Below are positions 36,278-44,290 of a DNA stretch of 64,000 bases, one piece after another. The DNA lies in NCBI GenBank assembly GCA_963757125.1, contig CAVWQP010000009.1, positions 1,860,001 to 1,924,000 of the forward strand, in the 5' to 3' direction. The notes below the pieces were generated by a model, which saw only the letters and a program-made list of their open reading frames with translations, searched no databases and had not been told where the DNA came from. The translations under genes and the position numbers were made by a program. The first letter of the stretch is position 1. Each line of letters begins with the position of its first letter. The DNA is from CAVVSD01 sp963757125. GTDB lineage: Bacteria > Actinomycetota > Thermoleophilia > Solirubrobacterales > Solirubrobacteraceae.

Positions 36278-36411
36278 CGTCGCAACGATGAGGACCTCGA
36301 AAGAGGCAGCAGCACACGAACTTCCCTCATCGACCCAAAAGAGACAGACCCATCACATAGCAGTATCTCTCCTCCCCCAGGACGGCCCGCTTCGGCGGGC
36401 CGTTCTGATTT
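36278..36411 (+). ncRNA. Candidate Crp-controlled small RNA, about 130 nt
   Basis: This AT-richer stretch holds no credible protein gene. Predicted RNA starts near 36278. It contains stem CGATGAGG/CCTCATCG (36286-36293, 36325-36332) with an inner CCTC-GAAA-GAGG tetraloop hairpin (36295-36306). A single-stranded A/C-rich part ends in TCTCTCCTCCCCC (36366-36378), a C-rich segment complementary to Shine-Dalgarno sequences, and then an intrinsic terminator. Promoter, body and terminator are all in the expected order. The C-rich segment suggests it base-pairs with ribosome sites of target mRNAs. No known family was recognised with certainty. Confidence 0.5.
36382..36403 (+). terminator. Intrinsic terminator of the small RNA
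   Basis: ACGGCCCGC, tetraloop TTCG and GCGGGCCGT form a 9-bp perfect stem with a UUCG-type loop, followed by TCTGATTTCT on the plus strand. The T-richness is only on the plus side, so it terminates plus-strand transcripts. It ends 8 nt before the MarR stop on the other strand. Confidence 0.8.
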
Positions 36412-36849
36412 CTAGGGACGATCGAGGACGCGGGAGAGCAACTCGACGAGCTCGGAGCGCTCGGCCACGGACAGCCGCGCCAGCAGCTCCGCCTGCGCCG
36501 CGTCCACCAGCGCGTCGGCCTCCGCCAGCGCCGCGACGCCCGCGCCGGTCAGCGTGACCACGTTGCGACGACGGTCCTCCGGGTCGGGCTCGCGCGCGAT
36601 CAGGCCGCGGGACTCCAGCTCGCCCACCGTCCGGTGCAGGTCGCTCCGATCCGCCGCCAGCCGCCGGCCCAGCGCCGCCTGGCTCGCCGGCCCGTCCTCC
36701 CGCAGCGCCACGAGCAGCGCGTAGTGCGCCCGCCGCATCCCCGCCTCCTCCAGGTGCGACGTGACCGTCCGCGCGCCCGCCAGGGCGGCCCGCGCCAGCA
36801 GCCAGCTCGGCAGCGCGCGCAGGCGCTGCGGGGCGTCGCCCTCGTCCAT
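36412..36849 (-). CDS. MarR-family transcription regulator
   Basis: About 145 aa from the ATG MDEGDAPQRL; ten more residues would be added from an ATG at 36879, but that start would place the first operator inside the gene. The winged helix runs MRRAHYALLVALREDGPASQAALGRRLAADRSDLHRTVGELESRGLIAREPDPEDRRRNVVTLT with the typical D(x)RRR wing. It is divergent from a SnoaL-like gene, and two identical-arm palindromes lie in between, so it probably represses itself and that gene until a small ligand binds. Confidence 0.88.
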   Translation of the reverse strand: MDEGDAPQRLRALPSWLLARAALAGARTVTSHLEEAGMRRAHYALLVALREDGPASQAALGRRLAADRSDLHRTVGELESRGLIAREPDPEDRRRNVVTLTGAGVAALAEADALVDAAQAELLARLSVAERSELVELLSRVLDRP

Positions 36850-36857
36850 GCACGGAA

Positions 36858-36903
36858 CGTTGGCACACCCAACGATCATGCGCTACCGTTGGTGTGACCA
36901 ACG
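36858..36903. promoter_or_regulatory. Twin MarR operators CGTTGG-N5-CCAACG
   Basis: CGTTGG-CACAC-CCAACG at 36858-36874 and CGTTGG-TGTGA-CCAACG at 36887-36903 have identical 6-bp arms. Their centres are 29 bp apart, near three helical turns, in the 73-bp space between the marR and SnoaL-like starts. This is the classic layout for two MarR dimers on a divergent promoter. Confidence 0.75.
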
Positions 36904-36922
36904 ACTCCCCTGGAGGCCCACC

Positions 36923-37312
36923 GTGCCGACCCTCGAGCAGCTGTCAGACCGCGCGGAGCTCACCGACCTCGTCGCCCGCCTCGGGCGCTGGCTGGACGCC
37001 GGCGCCGAGGGCAACGCGACCGACGTCCTCGCCGACGACGTCACCGCCACCACACCGGGCGGCCGCGCCGAGGGCCGCGAGGCGGTCGCCGCGCAGGCAC
37101 GCGCCAACCACGACGTCCCGACGCTGCACCAGATCACGAACGTCCTCGTCGACCTCGAAGGCGACGAGGCGACGATCGGCGCCGCCGTCACCGCGACGTT
37201 CGCCGACGACGGCGCGACGGGTGGGCGCTACGAGCTCGCAGCGCGCCGCACGGGCGCCGGCTGGCGGCTCACCGCCGTCGGGATGCGCCCCGTGTACCGG
37301 CGCGGGGTCTAG
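36923..37312 (+). CDS. SnoaL-like (NTF2-fold) protein
   Basis: A 129-aa protein starting at GTG behind TGGAGG. The sequence LSDRAELTDLVARLGRWLDAG ... DDVTATTPGGRAEGREAVAAQARAN ... HQITNVLVDLEGDEATI is the cone-shaped SnoaL/NTF2 fold used by cyclases, isomerases and binding proteins. The adjacent MarR regulator and twin operators suggest a response to a phenolic or drug-like compound. No catalytic residues can be assigned. Confidence 0.82.
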   Translation: MPTLEQLSDRAELTDLVARLGRWLDAGAEGNATDVLADDVTATTPGGRAEGREAVAAQARANHDVPTLHQITNVLVDLEGDEATIGAAVTATFADDGATGGRYELAARRTGAGWRLTAVGMRPVYRRGV

Positions 37313-37356
37313 CGTCGTGAGCCGGAAGGTCGGTTGCGAACTTGCGACTCGCGGCG

Positions 37357-39312
37357 CTACAGGCCCGCGAGCGCGGAGCGCGGATCGGAGACCGCGGCCT
37401 CGATGCGCTCGGCGATGCGGGGCCCGGTGAAGCCGACCTCGGCGTGCAGCAGGGCGGGCTTGCCGTGCGTGACGTAGCGGTCGGGCAGCCCGATCCGCAG
37501 GATGCGCGGCGCGACCGCCCCGCCGTCGCCCAGCGTCTCCCACACCGCGCTGCCGAAGCCGCCGGCCAGGACGCCCTCCTCGACCGTGACGAGCAGCTCG
37601 TGGTCGGCGGCCAGGTCGGCGAGCAACCGCGCGTCGAGCGGCTTGGCGAACCGGGCGTCCGCCACGGTCACCTCGATGCCACGCGTGGCCAGCTCCTCGG
37701 CAGCCTCCAGGCCCTTCGCGACGCCGCTGCCGTAGCCGACGATCGCGACGCGGCCCGCGCCCTCGCGCAGGATCTCCCCCGTCCCGATCTCCAGCACGAC
37801 CGGCTCCTCGGGGAGCGGGACGCCGATCCCCTCGCCGCGCGGGTAGCGCAGGCCCACGGGACCGTGATCCCAGGCGAGTGCGGTGTGCAGCATGTGCACG
37901 AGCATCGCCTCGTCGCGCGGCGCCATGAGCGTGATGTTCGGGAGCGCGCGCAGGTAGGCGATGTCGAAGACGCCGTGGTGTGTCGGGCCGTCGTCGCCGA
38001 CGAGGCCGGCGCGGTCCATCGCCAGCACGACGTTGAGGTGCTGCAGGCAGATGTCGTGGACGATCTGGTCGTACGCCCGCTGCAGGAAGGTCGAGTAGAT
38101 CGCCGCGACGGGCTTCGCGCCCTCGAGCGCCATGCCGGCCGCGAGCAGCAGGGCGTGCTGCTCGGCGATGCCGACGTCGAAGTAGCGCTCGGGCATGGCC
38201 TCCTGCAGCAGAGAGAGGCCGGTGCCGGAGTTCATCGCGGCCGTGATCCCGACGACGCGCGGGTCGCGGCGCGCCTCGGCGACGAGCGACTGGCCGAACA
38301 CCTGCGTGTACTGCAGCTTCGGCGCCGGGCCCTTCGCGGTCTTGCTGATCCGCGGCTTCGGCGCCGGGGCGCGATCGACGACGGACCCGGGCTTGGCGGC
38401 GTGCCACTGCTCCATGCCCGCCAGGCCGCCCTCCTCGGCGGGGGCGAACCCGCGGCCCTTGACCGTCGCGATGTGGACGACGACGGGGCGGTCGGCGGCC
38501 ATCGCCTTGGACAGCGCGACGCGCAGCGCAGGGACGTCGTGACCGTCGATGACGCCGGTGTACGCCCAGTCGAGCTCCTCCCAGAGCAGCCCGGGCGCCC
38601 AGAACGCCTTGATCGACTCCTTCAGCTGCGGCCCGAGGCGCTCGAACGCCGGGCCGGCGAGCGGCAGGTCGACGAGGCGGCCCTCGACGCCCTCGCGGGC
38701 GTGCCAGAGCTTCGGGTTGAGCCGGACGCGGTTGAAGTAGCGCGAGAGCGCGCCGACGTTCGGCGCGATCGACATGCCGTTGTCGTTGAGCACGACGACG
38801 ATCGGCGTCCCGAGCCCGCCGGCGTGGTGGATCGCCTCGAACGCGACGCCGCCGGTCATCGCGCCGTCACCGACGACGGCGACGACCTTGCCCGCGTCGG
38901 TCTCGCCGCGCAGCCGCATGGCCTCCTTGAGGCCCACCGCGTAGCCGATCGCGGTCGACGCGTGCCCGGCGCCCATGATGTCGTGCTCGCTCTCGGCGAT
39001 CGAGCAGAACGGCGCGAGGCCCTCGTACTGGCGGATCGTCGCGAGCTGGTCGCGCCGGCCGGTGAGGATCTTGTGCGGGTACGCCTGGTGGCCGACGTCC
39101 CAGAGGATCTTGTCGCGCGGCGAGTCCATGAGCGAGTGCAGCGCGACGGCCAGCTCGCACGTGCCGAGGTTCGCGCCGAAGTGGCCGCCGATCTCGCCGA
39201 CCGTGTCGATGATGTGGCCGCGGACCTCCTCCGCGACCTGGACGAGCTGCTCCTCGCTCAGTGCGTGCAGGTCCTGCGGGCGGTCGATTCGATCCAGGAG
39301 GCGCGGGTTCAT
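37357..39312 (-). CDS. dxs: 1-deoxy-D-xylulose-5-phosphate synthase
   Basis: A 651-aa thiamine-diphosphate enzyme that condenses pyruvate and glyceraldehyde 3-phosphate, the first step of the MEP isoprenoid pathway. The TPP/Mg site is VVAVVGDGAMTGGVAFEAI with the following NDNGMSIAPN. Transketolase-like middle and C-terminal domains contain DRAGLVGDDGPTHHGVFD and ITLMAPRDEA. It overlaps ispA by 4 nt, so the first enzyme and the prenyl chain elongator are translated together. The length is normal. Confidence 0.96.
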   Translation of the reverse strand: MNPRLLDRIDRPQDLHALSEEQLVQVAEEVRGHIIDTVGEIGGHFGANLGTCELAVALHSLMDSPRDKILWDVGHQAYPHKILTGRRDQLATIRQYEGLAPFCSIAESEHDIMGAGHASTAIGYAVGLKEAMRLRGETDAGKVVAVVGDGAMTGGVAFEAIHHAGGLGTPIVVVLNDNGMSIAPNVGALSRYFNRVRLNPKLWHAREGVEGRLVDLPLAGPAFERLGPQLKESIKAFWAPGLLWEELDWAYTGVIDGHDVPALRVALSKAMAADRPVVVHIATVKGRGFAPAEEGGLAGMEQWHAAKPGSVVDRAPAPKPRISKTAKGPAPKLQYTQVFGQSLVAEARRDPRVVGITAAMNSGTGLSLLQEAMPERYFDVGIAEQHALLLAAGMALEGAKPVAAIYSTFLQRAYDQIVHDICLQHLNVVLAMDRAGLVGDDGPTHHGVFDIAYLRALPNITLMAPRDEAMLVHMLHTALAWDHGPVGLRYPRGEGIGVPLPEEPVVLEIGTGEILREGAGRVAIVGYGSGVAKGLEAAEELATRGIEVTVADARFAKPLDARLLADLAADHELLVTVEEGVLAGGFGSAVWETLGDGGAVAPRILRIGLPDRYVTHGKPALLHAEVGFTGPRIAERIEAAVSDPRSALAGL

Positions 39313-40181
39313 GAGGTGCGGGTGAAGATGAAGTCGGTGATCTGCTCGAGCTCCGTCGCGGCCCCGCCCGCCGCTTGCTCGAGGCGCTCGCGGGCCTGCG
39401 CGTGTGATGCGGCTGCCAGCTCGCGGGCGCCGTCGAGACCGTACTCCGACACGTACGTCCTGCGTCCGTGACGCTCGTCACTGCCATGGGGCTTGCCGAG
39501 ATCGGCGTCGGTCCCGGTCACGTCGAGGATGTCGTCCACGATCTGGAAGAGCACTCCGAGCTCGCCTGCAAAACGACGGTAGGCGACTGTAGCGGTCTCG
39601 CCTGCGCCCGCCAGGAGGAGTACGCAGACGACGGAGGCCCCGATCAGGCGCCCCGTCTTCAGCTCGTGCAGGCGCCGCAGGCCCTCGGGACCCGGCGCGG
39701 CGCGGCCCGCGACGTCGATGTACTGGCCGCCGACCATGCCCGTGACGCCCGTGGCCGTCGCCAGCTCGGCGAGCGCGGCGAGGAGACCGGCCGGATCCCC
39801 GTCCTGGCGCGTCAGGACGTGGCGGAACGCCTCCGCGTAGAGCCCGTCGCCGGCCAGGATCGCGACGTCCTCGCCGAACACCTTGTGGTTCGTCGGGCGG
39901 CCGCGGCGGAGGTCGTCGTCGTCCATCGCCGGGAGGTCGTCGTGGATGAGCGAGTACGTGTGGATGAGCTCGATCGCCGCCGCCAGCGGCAGGAGCTCCT
40001 GGGAGTCCCTGCCGATCGCGCGTGCGGTGGCGAGCGTGAGCACCGGGCGGACGCGCTTGCCGCCGGCCAGCAGCGAGTAGCGCATCGCCTCCTGCAGCCC
40101 GTCGGTCAGCGGGTCGTCGGTGAAGCGGAGGTCCTCGAGGTAGCGCTCCACCTCGAGGCGCAGCTCGTCCGGGTATCCCAT
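39309..40181 (-). CDS. ispA: Polyprenyl (farnesyl/geranylgeranyl) diphosphate synthase
   Basis: A 290-aa trans-prenyltransferase. The first Asp-rich motif is IHDDLPAMDDDDLRRGRPTNH and the second is FQIVDDILDVTGTDADLGKP. The short chain-length region before the first motif (IELIHTYSLIHDD) fits FPP/GGPP synthases; chain length is not certain. The order xseB-ispA-dxs is a standard block. Its ATG immediately follows the xseB stop. Confidence 0.9.
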   Translation of the reverse strand: MGYPDELRLEVERYLEDLRFTDDPLTDGLQEAMRYSLLAGGKRVRPVLTLATARAIGRDSQELLPLAAAIELIHTYSLIHDDLPAMDDDDLRRGRPTNHKVFGEDVAILAGDGLYAEAFRHVLTRQDGDPAGLLAALAELATATGVTGMVGGQYIDVAGRAAPGPEGLRRLHELKTGRLIGASVVCVLLLAGAGETATVAYRRFAGELGVLFQIVDDILDVTGTDADLGKPHGSDERHGRRTYVSEYGLDGARELAAASHAQARERLEQAAGGAATELEQITDFIFTRTS

Positions 40182-40397
40182 CTACAGAAGGGTGTCCTGC
40201 CCGGGCAGCGGCTCGGTCGCCGCGGCGCGGGCGCGGCGCTCGAGCTCGGCGGCCGCCTGCGCGGCCAGCCCGGCGCAGTCCTCGACGAGGCTCGCCGCGG
40301 CGTCCGGGCTCAGATCCCCGGAGCGCAGCTGCTCGGCCGCGCGCTCCAGGCGCTCGACGAGCGGATCCAGCGCATCTGCCGCGGTGTCCTCGGTCAT
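40182..40397 (-). CDS. xseB: Exodeoxyribonuclease VII small subunit
   Basis: A 71-aa helical protein: PLVERLERAAEQLRSGDLSPDAAASLVEDCAGLAAQAAAELERRAR is the XseB coiled core, with variable ends. XseB helices decorate the XseA catalytic subunit. xseA is not next to it here; nusB takes that place. It overlaps nusB by 4 nt and touches the ispA start. The sequence is somewhat divergent, and family membership rests partly on context. Confidence 0.8.
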   Translation of the reverse strand: MTEDTAADALDPLVERLERAAEQLRSGDLSPDAAASLVEDCAGLAAQAAAELERRARAAATEPLPGQDTLL

Positions 40398-40807
40398 TCC
40401 TCGCCTGCAGTCTGGCCCATCTCGCGCAGGACCGCCGCGAGGATGCCGTTCACGAAGCCCGGCGACTGCGCGCCGGCGAACGTCTTCGCGAGCTCCACCG
40501 CCTCGTTGATCGCGCCCTCCGGCGGGATCGGCGAGTCCGCGGGGACGATGTCCGGGTGCAGCATCTCCAGCAGCGCCGTGCGCAGGATCGCGCGCTCCAG
40601 GGGAGCGATCCGGTCGATCGTCCAGCCCTCGCTGTAGCGGCTGATGAGCACGTCGAGCTCGTCCGTGTAGTCCTCTGTCGCGTGGGCGAGCGCGCGGGTG
40701 TACGGGCTCGACGAGCGGCCGAGGAGATCGTCGAGGCCACGGCCCGTGAGATCGGACTGGTAGAGGGCGAAGACGGCGTCGCGACGCTGGTTGGTCCTGC
40801 GGGCCAT
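40394..40807 (-). CDS. nusB: Transcription antitermination factor NusB
   Basis: A 137-aa helical protein: RRDAVFALYQSDLTG at the start, SEGWTIDRIAPLERAILRTALLEML and INEAVELAKTFAGAQSPGFVNGILAAVLREM at the end are NusB hallmarks. With NusE it binds boxA RNA during rRNA transcription. It heads the nusB-xseB-ispA-dxs chain with 4-nt overlaps between the first genes. Confidence 0.94.
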   Translation of the reverse strand: MARRTNQRRDAVFALYQSDLTGRGLDDLLGRSSSPYTRALAHATEDYTDELDVLISRYSEGWTIDRIAPLERAILRTALLEMLHPDIVPADSPIPPEGAINEAVELAKTFAGAQSPGFVNGILAAVLREMGQTAGEE

Positions 40808-40840
40808 GAGCCCGCCGAGCGTAGCCGTCGCGACGACGTC

Positions 40841-41314
40841 CTAGGCGGCGAGCGCGAAGTCCGCGTCGCCCGTCAGCTCACGGGTGATGCGCCCGAGGGC
40901 CAGGTCGAGGGCGCCGCCGGACAGCAGCGCGCCGGTCGCCTGCGCGAGCACGCGGCCGAGCAGGCCGTCGCCGCGCCGCACGGAGACGCTGGCCCGGATC
41001 TCGGAGCCGTCGTCCGTGGCGGTCACGAGGTACTCGACGTCGAAGCCGACGGGGCCTTCCGCCGTGAGCGCGAGGCAGCCGTCGTCGGCGCGGTGCACGT
41101 CGACGTCGAACGCGACGCGGCGCCCGGCCAGGCCGCCGCTCACGCGGGCGCGTGAGCCGGCCTGCAGGCGGCGGCCGTCGATCTCGTCGATCTCGAAGGG
41201 GACGGGCGCCCAGCTCGCGATGGCCTCGGGGGCGGTGAGCAGCGCCAGCACGTCGCGCGGCGCCGCGGCGGGGATGGTCGCATTCGCGACGCTGGTGTGA
41301 GTGCTCTGGGCCAT
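40841..41314 (-). CDS. SRPBCC (START/polyketide cyclase-like) protein
   Basis: A 157-aa helix-grip protein: NATIPAAAPRDVLALLTAPEAIASWAPVPFEIDEID at the start, a beta-rich middle (ARVSGGLAGRRVAFDVDVHRAD) and the C-terminal helix GRVLAQATGALLSGGALDLALGRITREL. The fold binds hydrophobic ligands; in actinobacteria many such proteins are uncharacterised. It sits between nusB and a GH6 gene, interrupting the usual nusB-efp neighbourhood. Confidence 0.78.
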   Translation of the reverse strand: MAQSTHTSVANATIPAAAPRDVLALLTAPEAIASWAPVPFEIDEIDGRRLQAGSRARVSGGLAGRRVAFDVDVHRADDGCLALTAEGPVGFDVEYLVTATDDGSEIRASVSVRRGDGLLGRVLAQATGALLSGGALDLALGRITRELTGDADFALAA

Positions 41315-41417
41315 GTGCGCATCCTCGACCTCACAAGTGTGCGCGTCATCACCCTCTGGTGTGGACCGGACTACACCTCAAGGAGGATGCGGTTAACCAC
41401 ACCCTCCCCCCTGCGGG

Positions 41418-42359
41418 CTACGACGCGTTGCGCGCGAGCCTGATGGCGTAGTCGACCCAGAACACGCCGCCGGCGGGGCCGCCGTTGCAGGTGCCGTCGG
41501 ACTGGCCGGGAGGCTTGATCCACAGCAGGGCGTCGACGACGGGATCGCCGGTGCGCGTGGTGGGCGGGGCGCCGAGCGCGCGGCCGGGCGGGTTGCACGG
41601 GTCGCTGCCGGGGCCGTTGCCGTTGCGCCCGGTGTCGATCACGGCCTTCACGCCGCCGCCGATGCGGCCGGCGAGATCGCGTGCGAACGCGGCCGACCGG
41701 TCGGTCTGGACGAAGTTCGAGACGTTCACGCTGAAGCCGCGCGCGTCGCGCACGCCCGCCGCGATCAGCCGGGGCTTCATGGTCGCGGGGCTCTTCCAGA
41801 TCGGGTTGCCCGCGTCGATGTAGACCGCGGCGCGCGTCGTCGAGTCGAAGTGGCGCACGGCCCACTTCATGAGCGACGTGCGCTGGTTGCGCTGGGCGGC
41901 GTTCAGGCAGTCCATGGCGGGCAGCGCGTCGGGCTCGAGGATGATCGCGGCGGGCTGACGGCCCAGGCCGGCGGCCATGTCGGAGATGTAGCGGCGGTAC
42001 TCGGCGCTCGTGCGCGCTCCGGCCTCGTGGCAGTCGCGGTTCGGGATCTCGTAGGCGACGAGCACCGGGACGCGCCCGCTGCTGCGCGCGTGGACGGCGG
42101 CGCGGTGCGACGCCTCGCGCGCGTGCTGACCCGAGATCCACATCGCGACCGGCTCGCGGGCGATGCGATCCAGCAGCGCGGCGTCCTGCGGCGACGCGCG
42201 GCGCATCCGGTCGGCGGCCTCGCGTGCGGTGTTGTGCTGCGGGACGAGCAGCTGCGATCCGGGCAGCGGCGAACCCGTGACCGCGGGCGCTGCCGGCGCG
42301 GACGCGAGGAGCAGCGCCGTCGCGGCGAACGCGGCGGCGAGTGCACGGCTGAATGTCAT
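41418..42359 (-). CDS. Secreted glycoside hydrolase family 6 (beta-1,4-glucanase/cellobiohydrolase)
   Basis: A 313-aa protein with a Sec signal peptide (about residues 1-29, FAATALLLASAPAAPA). GH6 landmarks: VPVLVAYEIPNRDC, the catalytic-region AAIILEPDALPAMDCL, GFSVNVSNFVQTD and a C-terminal VIDTGRNGNGPG ... DALLWIKPPGQSDGTCNGG. It has four or more Cys that could form disulfides and no cellulose-binding module. A cellulose- or beta-glucan-cleaving enzyme is the best call, although GH6-like proteins of unknown substrate are common in actinobacteria. Confidence 0.87.
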   Translation of the reverse strand: MTFSRALAAAFAATALLLASAPAAPAVTGSPLPGSQLLVPQHNTAREAADRMRRASPQDAALLDRIAREPVAMWISGQHAREASHRAAVHARSSGRVPVLVAYEIPNRDCHEAGARTSAEYRRYISDMAAGLGRQPAAIILEPDALPAMDCLNAAQRNQRTSLMKWAVRHFDSTTRAAVYIDAGNPIWKSPATMKPRLIAAGVRDARGFSVNVSNFVQTDRSAAFARDLAGRIGGGVKAVIDTGRNGNGPGSDPCNPPGRALGAPPTTRTGDPVVDALLWIKPPGQSDGTCNGGPAGGVFWVDYAIRLARNAS

Positions 42360-42442
42360 GACGTCAGGAGTCCGTTCCGTCGAAGTCGGGGTGCGCGTAC
42401 GTGCTTCGCCCCAAACCGGCGGGGCGGATCAACGATGCGGTG

Positions 42443-43003
42443 TCAGGCGCGCGACATGTAGTCGCCCGACGACGTCTGCACCTTCACGCGGTCGCCCACG
42501 TTGACGAAGAGCGGCACGTTCACCGAGGCGCCGGTCTCCAGGACCGCGGGCTTCGTTCCACCGCCCGACGCGGTGTCGCCGCGCAGGCCCGGCTCGGTCT
42601 GCGTGACCTCGAGCTCGACGGACGAGGGGAGCTGCAGGTCGCTCGGATCGCCGTCGATGAACAGGACGTCGACCTCGTCGTTCGGGCGTGTCCAGCGCAG
42701 CGCGTCGGCGACGGAGCCCTCCGGGATCGCCATCTGCTCGTAGGAGGACGTGTCCATGAAGTGGGCGTCGGTCCCGTCGGCGTAGAGGAACTGCATCTTG
42801 CGCGCCTCGGTGCGCACTGCCCGGAACTTCTCACCCGCCCGGAACGTCCGGTCGATCACGTTGCCGTCTGCGGCGCGGCGCAGCTTCGTGCGCACGAACG
42901 CGCCGCCCTTGCCTGGCTTGACGTGCTGGAACTCGACGATCTTGAAGATCGTCCCCTCGACGTCGATGTGGTTGCCGTTCTTGAACTGGTTTGTCGAAAT
43001 CAT
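42443..43003 (-). CDS. efp: Elongation factor P
   Basis: A 186-aa protein with three OB-type domains that relieves ribosome stalling at polyproline. The start MISTNQFKNGNHI is standard and HVKPGKGGAFVRTK places Lys32 at the tip that contacts the peptidyl-tRNA. C-terminal LETGASVNVPLFVNVGDRVKVQTSSGDYMSR is typical. A TATACT -10 box lies about 12 nt before the ATG, implying a leaderless or nearly leaderless mRNA. Confidence 0.96.
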   Translation of the reverse strand: MISTNQFKNGNHIDVEGTIFKIVEFQHVKPGKGGAFVRTKLRRAADGNVIDRTFRAGEKFRAVRTEARKMQFLYADGTDAHFMDTSSYEQMAIPEGSVADALRWTRPNDEVDVLFIDGDPSDLQLPSSVELEVTQTEPGLRGDTASGGGTKPAVLETGASVNVPLFVNVGDRVKVQTSSGDYMSRA

Positions 43004-43014
43004 TCTGCGGGCGC

Positions 43015-43020
43015 GAGTAT
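43015..43020 (-). promoter_or_regulatory. efp -10 box (TATACT)
   Basis: TATACT on the minus strand lies 11 nt upstream of the efp ATG. Initiation about 7 nt downstream would leave a leader of roughly 5 nt. The palindrome GTTCGCGAAC (43033-43042) overlaps the expected -35 region. Confidence 0.5.
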
Positions 43021-43076
43021 AGGTCGAGATCGTTCGCGAACTGTCACAGCGGCGACCGGTGTCCTGTCCCAAGGGC

Positions 43077-43376
43077 ATGAACATTCAGATCGCACAGGCG
43101 AAGATCAGGCCCGAACATGTCCGCGATGTCCGAGCGGCGGCCGCCAAGGTGTTCGAGGCCATCGAGAGCGCACAGTTCGAGGACGTCGGGTTCGCCTGGC
43201 TCGTGCTCGACGACGGCGAGACGTTCGTCGTGGTGGCCCGCGTCGAGGAGGGGACGAGGAACCCGATTCCGGAGCTCCCGGAGTACCGGGAGCTGCAGGA
43301 GGGCCTCACGCACTGGCTCGCCGAGCAGCCCGGCCGCCAGGACCTGACCGTGGTCGGCTCCTACCACCTGTTCTGA
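43077..43376 (+). CDS. 99-aa ABM-like protein coupled to ECF41 sigma
   Basis: Starts MNIQIAQAKIRPEHVRDVRAAAAKVFEAIES behind AAGGG. The layout beta-helix-beta-beta with FAWLVLDDGETFVVVARVEEG and a C-terminal DLTVVGSYHLF resembles small alpha/beta-barrel monooxygenase-like proteins. Its stop overlaps the sigma factor ATG by 1 nt (TGATG). ECF41 sigma factors are usually linked to a carboxymuconolactone decarboxylase or oxidoreductase-like gene; this small protein may take that role. Function unknown. Confidence 0.7.
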   Translation: MNIQIAQAKIRPEHVRDVRAAAAKVFEAIESAQFEDVGFAWLVLDDGETFVVVARVEEGTRNPIPELPEYRELQEGLTHWLAEQPGRQDLTVVGSYHLF

Positions 43377-44254
43377 TGCCTGCGCACCCTCAGGCCGACG
43401 ACCGCTTGCTCGACGACCTGCGCCCTGTCGCCTTCTCCATCGCCTACCGCATGCTCGGCAGCGTGTCCGAGGCGGAGGACGTGGTGCAGGAGGCACTGCT
43501 GCGCGTCCATCAGGTGCGTCAGGCCGGCGAGCAGATCACCTCGCCGCGCGCGCTCGTCGCCACCGTGACGACCCGGCTGGCCATCAACGAGCTCCAGTCC
43601 GCCCGGGCCCGTCGCGAGCACTACGTGGGCGAGTGGCTGCCCGAGCCGATCATCACCGACGACGACGACGACCCGGCACGGCGCGCCGAGCTCGCGGACT
43701 CGTTGTCGCTGGCCATGCTGGTCCTGCTGGAGAGCCTCTCGCCCGAGCAGCGCGCCGCGCTGCTGCTGCACGACGTGTTCGGCTACGGCTACGCGGAGAT
43801 CGCCCCCATCGTCGGGAAGAGCGAGGACAACGTCCGCCAGCTGGCCTCCCGCGCGAGACGACACGTCGAGCAGCGGCGACCCCGCTTCGGGACGACACGC
43901 GAGCAGCGCGACGAGCTGGCCTCCCGGTTCTTCTCGGCCGTCCAGCACGGCGACCTCGCCGGGCTCGAGGCGTTGCTCACCGCCGACGTCGTCCTGACGG
44001 GCGATGGCGGCGGCAAGGTGCCGGCGCTCACCGAGCCGCTTCGCGGCCGCGCTCGGATCGCGCGCCTGCTCGTCGACTCCGTCCTCTCCCGCCTTCCGCG
44101 GCTGCGACTCGTCGAGGTCAACGGCGATCCCGGTGCGCTGCTGTTCGACGCGCAGGAGCGGTTGATCGGCGTGATGGCGCTGGACGTCGCCGGCGATCAG
44201 ATCAGCAGCATCCATTCGATCGTCAACCCGGACAAGCTCGGTCACCTCATGTAG
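43376..44254 (+). CDS. ECF41-group RNA polymerase sigma factor with SnoaL-like tail
   Basis: A 292-aa sigma factor. Region 2 is RPVAFSIAYRMLGSVSEAEDVVQEALLRVHQ; region 4 is LSPEQRAALLLHDVFGYGYAEIAPIVGKSEDNVRQLASRARRHVEQ. The ECF41 signature WLPEP is present at residues 87-91, and an NTF2/SnoaL-like C-terminal domain ends with NPDKLGHL, the second ECF41 signature. In this group the tail controls activity in place of a membrane anti-sigma factor. The stimulus is unknown. It is translationally coupled to the 99-aa gene upstream. Confidence 0.92.
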   Translation: MPAHPQADDRLLDDLRPVAFSIAYRMLGSVSEAEDVVQEALLRVHQVRQAGEQITSPRALVATVTTRLAINELQSARARREHYVGEWLPEPIITDDDDDPARRAELADSLSLAMLVLLESLSPEQRAALLLHDVFGYGYAEIAPIVGKSEDNVRQLASRARRHVEQRRPRFGTTREQRDELASRFFSAVQHGDLAGLEALLTADVVLTGDGGGKVPALTEPLRGRARIARLLVDSVLSRLPRLRLVEVNGDPGALLFDAQERLIGVMALDVAGDQISSIHSIVNPDKLGHLM

Positions 44255-44290
44255 GCGCCATGACCGAGGCGGAGCGAGGGACCAGGTCCG

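Noticed and set aside
36270..36557. Plus-strand open frame starting in the small-RNA region
   Set aside because: It would run straight through a strong intrinsic terminator and then antisense to marR; its later residues are Arg/Pro-rich shadow sequence.
37331..37350. TTGCGA direct repeat between the SnoaL-like gene and dxs
   Set aside because: Two six-base copies in a short convergent gap are not significant, and they do not form a stem.
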